Shown piece after piece: positions 7,775 through 11,377 of a DNA stretch of 11,377 bases (its first letter is position 1; every line of letters begins with the position of its first letter). The stretch spans positions 1-11,377 of the forward strand of contig JAABSK010000072.1 of assembly GCA_011390435.1 (NCBI GenBank). Direction: 5' to 3'. The notes below the pieces were generated by a model. The model was not told where the DNA came from. It saw only the letters and a program-made list of their open reading frames with translations, and made no database searches. This stretch comes from Desulfobacteraceae bacterium. GTDB taxonomy: Bacteria > Desulfobacterota > Desulfobacteria > Desulfobacterales > Desulfobacteraceae. The position numbers and the translations under genes are program-made.

Positions 7775-9289
7775 TTATAAGGTTTCTTTAAACTCTTCAT
7801 CATAGGCTTCCAGGCACTGTTTCAGTTTGGCCTCAATCTCAGCTGTAATTTCTTGTTTATCTCTGAGATCTGAAAATATTTCAGGAAAACGGTTTTCAAC
7901 AAACAGATACAACCCTTCCTCATATTTTGAAACCGCTTCTTTTGGATATTTGTCAATATGCCCTTTGGTGCCGGCATAAAGTGCAGTAACCATTTTTTCC
8001 ATTGGAAGCGGTTTGAACTGCGGTTGTTTTAAAAGTTCAACCAGCCGTTCACCACGAGTCAACTGTCTTTGAGTGGCGGCATCAAGGTCGGAACCAAAAG
8101 CGGCAAATGCTTCGAGTTCACGATACTGTGCCAGATCAAGCCGCAAAGTACCGGCGACCTGTTTCATGGCTTTTACCTGAGCCGCACCCCCTACCCGGGA
8201 TACGGAAAGACCAACGTCAATGGCCGGACGAACACCCGCAAAGAAAAGTGATTTGTCCAGATAAATCTGACCATCTGTAATAGAAATAACATTGGTTGGA
8301 ATAAAAGCAGATACGTCGCCTTCCTGGGTTTCAATGATCGGAAGTGCCGTAAGAGATCCGGCGCCCAGTTCATCATTGAGCTTGGCGGATCTTTCCAGTA
8401 GACGGGAATGGTTGTAAAAAATATCACCCGGATAGGCTTCACGTCCCGGAGGACGTCTGAGAAGCAGGGATACCTGGCGATAAGCAGCTGCCTGTTTGGA
8501 CAGGTCATCATAAATGATGAGGGAATGTTCGCCTTTGTCCCTGAAGTATTCAGCCATGGCGCAGCCGGCATAAGGTGCCAGGTACTGCATTGCGGCCGGT
8601 TCTGAAGCACTGGCGATAACCACCGTGGTATATTCCATGGCACCGTGTTCTTCAAGAGCGGCAACAACCTGTGCGACCGTAGATTTTTTCTGTCCACAGG
8701 CAACGTAGATACATTTGATTCCTGAAGTCTTCTGTGCAATGATCGCATCAACCGCAATGGCCGTTTTACCGATCTGGCGGTCACCGATAATCAATTCACG
8801 CTGCCCTCTTCCCACCGGTGTCATGCCGTCAACTGCTTTTGCACCGGTATAACAGGGTTCATGAACGGATTTCCTGGCGATAACACCGGGGGCGACCAGT
8901 TCCATATTCATGTAATGATCGGAATTGATAGGCCCTTTACCATCAACCGGCTCACCGGTCGTGGTTACGACACGTCCTAAAAGTGCTTCCCCGACAGGAA
9001 CGGACGCGATACGATCGGTTCGTTTGACCGTGTCACCTTCTTTGATTTTCTTGTCATCACCGAGGATAGCGATACCGACATTGTCTTCTTCGAGGTTCAG
9101 TGCAAGACCCAGAATTCCGCCGGGGAATTCAACCAGTTCCATTGCCTTTACTTTTTCCAAACCATAAACACGCGCGATACCATCACCTGATGAAAGGACA
9201 ACCCCTGTTTCGCTCAGGTCCACCTCAGCATTAAACCCTTTTATCTGGTCTTTTATGATTTGGCTTATTTCTTCAGCTTTAATATTCAT
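7775..9289 (-). CDS. atpA: F1F0 ATP synthase subunit alpha
   Basis: Non-catalytic nucleotide-binding subunit of the F1 hexamer, 504 residues, full length. The N-terminal beta barrel ([15 protein letters not shown]) is followed by [19 protein letters not shown] and Walker A GDRQIGKT (169-176). Next come the [33 protein letters not shown] block with Walker B and the arginine-rich loop, and [15 protein letters not shown], which carries the arginine finger reaching the beta site. The C-terminal helical domain ends in [12 protein letters not shown]. The ATG overlaps the atpH stop by one base (TAATG), which suggests translational coupling. There is only a modest ribosome site (GGGTGA) inside the end of atpH. 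Confidence 0.98.
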   Translation of the reverse strand: MNIKAEEISQIIKDQIKGFNAEVDLSETGVVLSSGDGIARVYGLEKVKAMELVEFPGGILGLALNLEEDNVGIAILGDDKKIKEGDTVKRTDRIASVPVGEALLGRVVTTTGEPVDGKGPINSDHYMNMELVAPGVIARKSVHEPCYTGAKAVDGMTPVGRGQRELIIGDRQIGKTAIAVDAIIAQKTSGIKCIYVACGQKKSTVAQVVAALEEHGAMEYTTVVIASASEPAAMQYLAPYAGCAMAEYFRDKGEHSLIIYDDLSKQAAAYRQVSLLLRRPPGREAYPGDIFYNHSRLLERSAKLNDELGAGSLTALPIIETQEGDVSAFIPTNVISITDGQIYLDKSLFFAGVRPAIDVGLSVSRVGGAAQVKAMKQVAGTLRLDLAQYRELEAFAAFGSDLDAATQRQLTRGERLVELLKQPQFKPLPMEKMVTALYAGTKGHIDKYPKEAVSKYEEGLYLFVENRFPEIFSDLRDKQEITAEIEAKLKQCLEAYDEEFKETL

Positions 9290-9840
9290 TAGACACTCTC
9301 ACCCTTTTTTAAAATTTCTCTCATATTGATCAGTTGAGTCCGAACACTGCCGTCAAGTACAAGATCTCCGATCTTGGTCACCACCCCGCCAATAAGGCCG
9401 GGATCCTGCTCGACATCCAGAACAATATCTTTACCGGTTTTCTTTGATAATGCTTCTTTAATTTTTTCAATAGCGTCTGAGGACAATTCTGTTGCAGAAA
9501 CAACACTTGCCTTGACAACCCCTTTTAATTCATCTGCAAAATCTTTGTAAAAAGAAGCAATTTCTCTTAAAAAACTGATACGGCCTTTATCAAATAAAAG
9601 CACCAGGAAAGATTTCATGATATCGGAAAAATCCGTTTTCTCCAAAACTTCCGATAACACTTTTTTCCTTTCATTTTTGCTAAACAATGGGTTGGTCAAC
9701 GCCAGTTCGAAATTCTCATGTGTTGTGAAAAGGTCAACAACACCTTTTAATTCAGTGTTATATTGTTCCGCCTGCCCATCCTCTTTGCCGATTAGAATCA
9801 ATGCCTTGGCATAACGCCTTGAAACTGCTAAATTTTTCAT
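9289..9840 (-). CDS. atpH: F1F0 ATP synthase subunit delta (OSCP)
   Basis: Joins the top of the alpha/beta hexamer to the b'/b peripheral stalk. It has 183 residues, normal for the OSCP/delta family. The N-terminal helical bundle begins [23 protein letters not shown]. The C-terminal part carries the conserved [32 protein letters not shown] strand and turn (about residues 140-170). Its start codon overlaps the atpF stop (TAATG), and AAGGTGG lies 7 nt upstream within atpF. Its own stop overlaps the atpA start in the same way. Confidence 0.96.
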   Translation of the reverse strand: MKNLAVSRRYAKALILIGKEDGQAEQYNTELKGVVDLFTTHENFELALTNPLFSKNERKKVLSEVLEKTDFSDIMKSFLVLLFDKGRISFLREIASFYKDFADELKGVVKASVVSATELSSDAIEKIKEALSKKTGKDIVLDVEQDPGLIGGVVTKIGDLVLDGSVRTQLINMREILKKGESV

Positions 9841-10424
9841 TATGCCACCACCTTTTTCAAATATTCATGGACCAGTTTATCCTGATCATCAGGAGAAATG
9901 GACTCTTTGATCAGGATTTCTGCTTTTTCCATGGCCATTTCAGAAATCTGTGTCTGCAGTTTTGTTTTTGCGCTTTTGAATTCCTGCTGGATATTGCGTT
10001 TTGCCATTTCTTCAAGCTTAACCGCCTGCGCCCTGGCTTCTTCAAGAATTCTCACCTTTGCCTTTTCTCCCTGTTTCACATAATCCTCAACAATCAGTTT
10101 GGATTCTGCATCCAGGTTCCTGAATTTAGCTTCGTATTCGGCCAGTTTTCTCTCAGCATCTTTCTTTTTCTGTTCAAGAACCACCAGTTCTTCTTCTATC
10201 TCCTTTTTTCGGGATGAAAAAAATTCTTTCACTGGTTTTTTAGCCAACCAGACCAATGCCACAACAAGGATCCCAAAATTAAGTACTTTGTACCAGTCTG
10301 TTGCAACCCAGCCTTTGGGTTCGCCACTGGCAGCCATGACAGCCGCACAGCTTGCGAAAAACAGCACTGATGTTAAAAAAGAAATGATTTTAAACTGCTT
10401 TGTACTGAATCTGGTTTTTTTCAT
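9840..10424 (-). CDS. atpF: F1F0 ATP synthase subunit b, with N-terminal signal-like segment
   Basis: Peripheral-stalk subunit, 194 residues, longer than the E. coli b of 156. Residues 1-12 are basic. Residues 13-31 are hydrophobic and small-residue rich (FLTSVLFFASCAAVMAAS), looking like a cleavable signal peptide. A second hydrophobic helix (about 44-61) is the true membrane anchor. The rest (about 62-190) is a long charged coiled coil, EEELVVLEQKKKDAERKLAEYEAKF and onward, that reaches delta. A lipoprotein site at C26 is conceivable but FASC is a poor lipobox. Start: ATG with GGGAGG 8 nt upstream, overlapping the atpF' stop (TAATG). Confidence 0.94.
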   Translation of the reverse strand: MKKTRFSTKQFKIISFLTSVLFFASCAAVMAASGEPKGWVATDWYKVLNFGILVVALVWLAKKPVKEFFSSRKKEIEEELVVLEQKKKDAERKLAEYEAKFRNLDAESKLIVEDYVKQGEKAKVRILEEARAQAVKLEEMAKRNIQQEFKSAKTKLQTQISEMAMEKAEILIKESISPDDQDKLVHEYLKKVVA

Positions 10425-10849
10425 TAAAAAGCCCTCCCGAGTATCTTTTCGCCAATGGATTTGGCATAGGCATCGATCTCTTTTTCAAGAGTTTTCCGGG
10501 CTTCAGCAGTCTCCTGAGCAACCTGCATTTTGATCTCTGCAAGCGTTGCCTGAGCCTTTTTGTTAATCTGATCAATGATTTCTTTTTCTTCAATGGATGC
10601 TTCTTCAACAAAGGCCTCTTTTTTCTTAAGTCCTTCGGCCCTGGCTTGTTTTAACCCGTCTTTGTATTTATTTTCCTGATCTGTCAGCAGGGTTGAGGCT
10701 TTTTCAAACCCGCTTGCCAGACTGGAGGTTTTCTCTTTACGTTCAAGGAGAATCCCACGGATTGGTTTATACAAAACCAGGTTGAGCACCCAAAGCAGAA
10801 AAAGGAAATTGATCATCTGAATTAACAGAGATACATCAATACTAATCAT
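10424..10849 (-). CDS. atpF': F1F0 ATP synthase subunit b'
   Basis: Second, divergent b-type stalk subunit, 141 residues, expected to pair with b. One N-terminal membrane helix (about residues 7-26, LLIQMINFLFLLWVLNLVLY) is followed by KPIRGILLERKEK and a charged coiled coil to the C terminus. Unlike the downstream b it has no extra signal-like segment. Paired b'/b genes are known in cyanobacteria, alphaproteobacteria and Desulfobacterota. It is the first gene of the operon: ATG with GGAGG upstream, preceded by the divergent intergenic region. No a (atpB) or c (atpE) gene lies next to it. Confidence 0.93.
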   Translation of the reverse strand: MISIDVSLLIQMINFLFLLWVLNLVLYKPIRGILLERKEKTSSLASGFEKASTLLTDQENKYKDGLKQARAEGLKKKEAFVEEASIEEKEIIDQINKKAQATLAEIKMQVAQETAEARKTLEKEIDAYAKSIGEKILGRAF

Positions 10850-10872
10850 AAACTTCCCCTCCGCCAGTAAAA

Positions 10873-10901
10873 ATTATAATAATACTAACCACTTATATCA
10901 T
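10873..10901 (-). promoter_or_regulatory. Candidate proximal atp promoter
   Basis: Minus strand: ATGATA (10901-10896, four of six -35 bases), a 17-bp spacer and a perfect -10 TATAAT (10878-10873). Transcription would start near 10866, leaving a leader of about 17 nt that still includes the GGAGG ribosome site. The AT-rich surroundings make chance matches likely, so this is a candidate only. Confidence 0.4.
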
Positions 10902-10905
10902 TCAT

Positions 10906-10935
10906 GCTGTTTTTGAATAAACAGCTTGTATTCAA
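10906..10935 (-). repeat. Two overlapping, mutually exclusive inverted repeats upstream of atpF'
   Basis: Stem A pairs GCTGTTT (10906-10912) with AAACAGC (10919-10925) around a 6-nt loop. Stem B pairs TTGAATA (10913-10919) with TATTCAA (10929-10935) around 9 nt. Both are perfect 7-bp arms and share bases 10913-10925, so only one can form at a time. Stem B also has the look of a dyad operator. Neither is followed by a T-run on either strand. Confidence 0.45.
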
Positions 10936-10949
10936 CACAAATCGAACCT

Positions 10950-10978
10950 TGAGTACCATTCAGGCAGGACTTTGTCAA
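10950..10978 (-). promoter_or_regulatory. Candidate distal atp promoter (extended -10)
   Basis: Minus strand: perfect -35 TTGACA (10978-10973), a 17-bp spacer ending in TGG (an extended -10 TGn) and a weak -10 TACTCA (10955-10950). Start near 10943 would give a leader of about 94 nt containing the two hairpins at 10906-10935. Support is the -35 and TGn; the -10 itself is poor. Confidence 0.35.
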
Positions 10979-10999
10979 CATGGAAACACAAAATAATTA
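10972..10999 (+). promoter_or_regulatory. Candidate promoter for the cupin gene
   Basis: TTGTCA (10972-10977), a 16-bp spacer and TAATTA (10994-10999) point rightward. The -35 shares five bases with the opposite-strand TTGACA at 10973-10978, so the two could not be occupied together. Hexamer matches are modest. Confidence 0.3.
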
Positions 11000-11076
11000 A
11001 TGATATTTTCAGGCTTGCATATGGATGAATTTTGTTTTACTTAAGGAGCAAAATTAAAAATCAATCATGGATTCAT

Positions 11077-11377
11077 ATGCATCATTTAATTGATAAATAT
11101 CAATTGGCGCCCCACCCCGAAGGGGGTTTTTACCGTGAAATTTTCAGATCTGATAACCAGGTATTATCTTACGCACATAATCGGGAAAGAGATGCCATGA
11201 CACATATTTACTTTTTGCTGCCCTGTGATCAGGTTAGTTTTTTCCATAAAGTCGTTCATGATGAAATTTGGAATTTTTATGAGGGTGCTCCTTTGAAATT
11301 GATAACGCTGGAAGAGGAAACACTCCACCAGGAAACCATTGGCGGAAATGATAAAATATATGCTGCTATAGTAAAGG
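11077..11377 (+). CDS. DUF985-family cupin domain protein (3' end outside window)
   Basis: The first 100 residues of a protein that continues past the right edge. It matches the small cupin family typified by yeast YML079w: the opening HPEGGFYRE (residues 13-21), then a TxIYFLL strand (42-48) and the cupin block FHKVVHDEIWNFYEG (56-70), where family members have histidine and glutamate at the barrel's metal/ligand site. The biochemical role of the family is not settled, so no reaction is assigned. Start is uncertain. The ATG at 11077 gives a normal family N terminus, but the AAGGAG at 11043-11048 is 28 nt away and would better fit an in-frame ATT at 11053. An ATG at 11067 opens only an eight-codon frame ending at 11093. 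It is transcribed away from the atp operon and I see no functional link. Confidence 0.85.
   Translation, partial: MHHLIDKYQLAPHPEGGFYREIFRSDNQVLSYAHNRERDAMTHIYFLLPCDQVSFFHKVVHDEIWNFYEGAPLKLITLEEETLHQETIGGNDKIYAAIVK

Noticed and set aside
8191..8784. Minus-strand open frame of 197 codons inside atpA
   Set aside because: It is an out-of-frame shadow of atpA; the translation is rich in arginine, serine and proline with no domain pattern.
11067..11093. Eight-codon frame overlapping the cupin start, as a possible leader peptide
   Set aside because: It has no ribosome site at workable spacing and no repeated regulatory codons; it is most likely chance.

Overview
The window looks like core chromosome of a sulfate-reducing Desulfobacterota bacterium. 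Order Desulfobacterales (the Desulfobacter/Desulfobacula side) is my best inference. The basis is moderate GC, an ATP synthase F1/stalk operon with paired b' and b subunits but no adjacent a or c genes, a signal-peptide-bearing b subunit, and a GlmU cut down to its nucleotidyltransferase domain. No phage, IS element, CRISPR array or other accessory system is visible.

Layout, right to left, because almost everything is on the minus strand. At the right edge a plus-strand DUF985-type cupin gene runs off the window. A 227-bp divergent intergenic region follows, holding candidate promoters for both directions and two mutually exclusive hairpins. Then comes the atp operon, encoding b'-b-delta-alpha-gamma-beta-epsilon (10849 to 4974), closed by a strong intrinsic terminator (4871-4913). 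Next is a short operon: stand-alone GlmU-like uridylyltransferase, a ZapB-like coiled-coil protein, and ZapA (TTG start). Immediately downstream is a 6S RNA gene (about 3390-3204), whose likely promoter overlaps the end of zapA. RNase Y (rny) and tyrosyl-tRNA synthetase (tyrS) follow, only 13 bp apart.

Ten bp past the tyrS stop is a near-consensus sigma-70 promoter (TTGACA-17-TATATT), then a boxB-like hairpin and a boxA-like element. This is how an rRNA operon leader looks, so a 16S rRNA gene probably starts just beyond the left edge.

The atp genes encode the catalytic F1 head plus peripheral stalk. The membrane a and c subunits must be encoded elsewhere. The left half groups functions of growth and RNA metabolism: wall precursor synthesis, Z-ring assembly, the RNA polymerase regulator 6S RNA, the mRNA-decay nuclease RNase Y, tRNA charging and (inferred) rRNA. 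I found no convincing new system. The most useful observations are the unannotated-type elements (6S RNA, rrn leader, terminator, dyads), the truncated GlmU, and sequence peculiarities of the beta, epsilon and b subunits.
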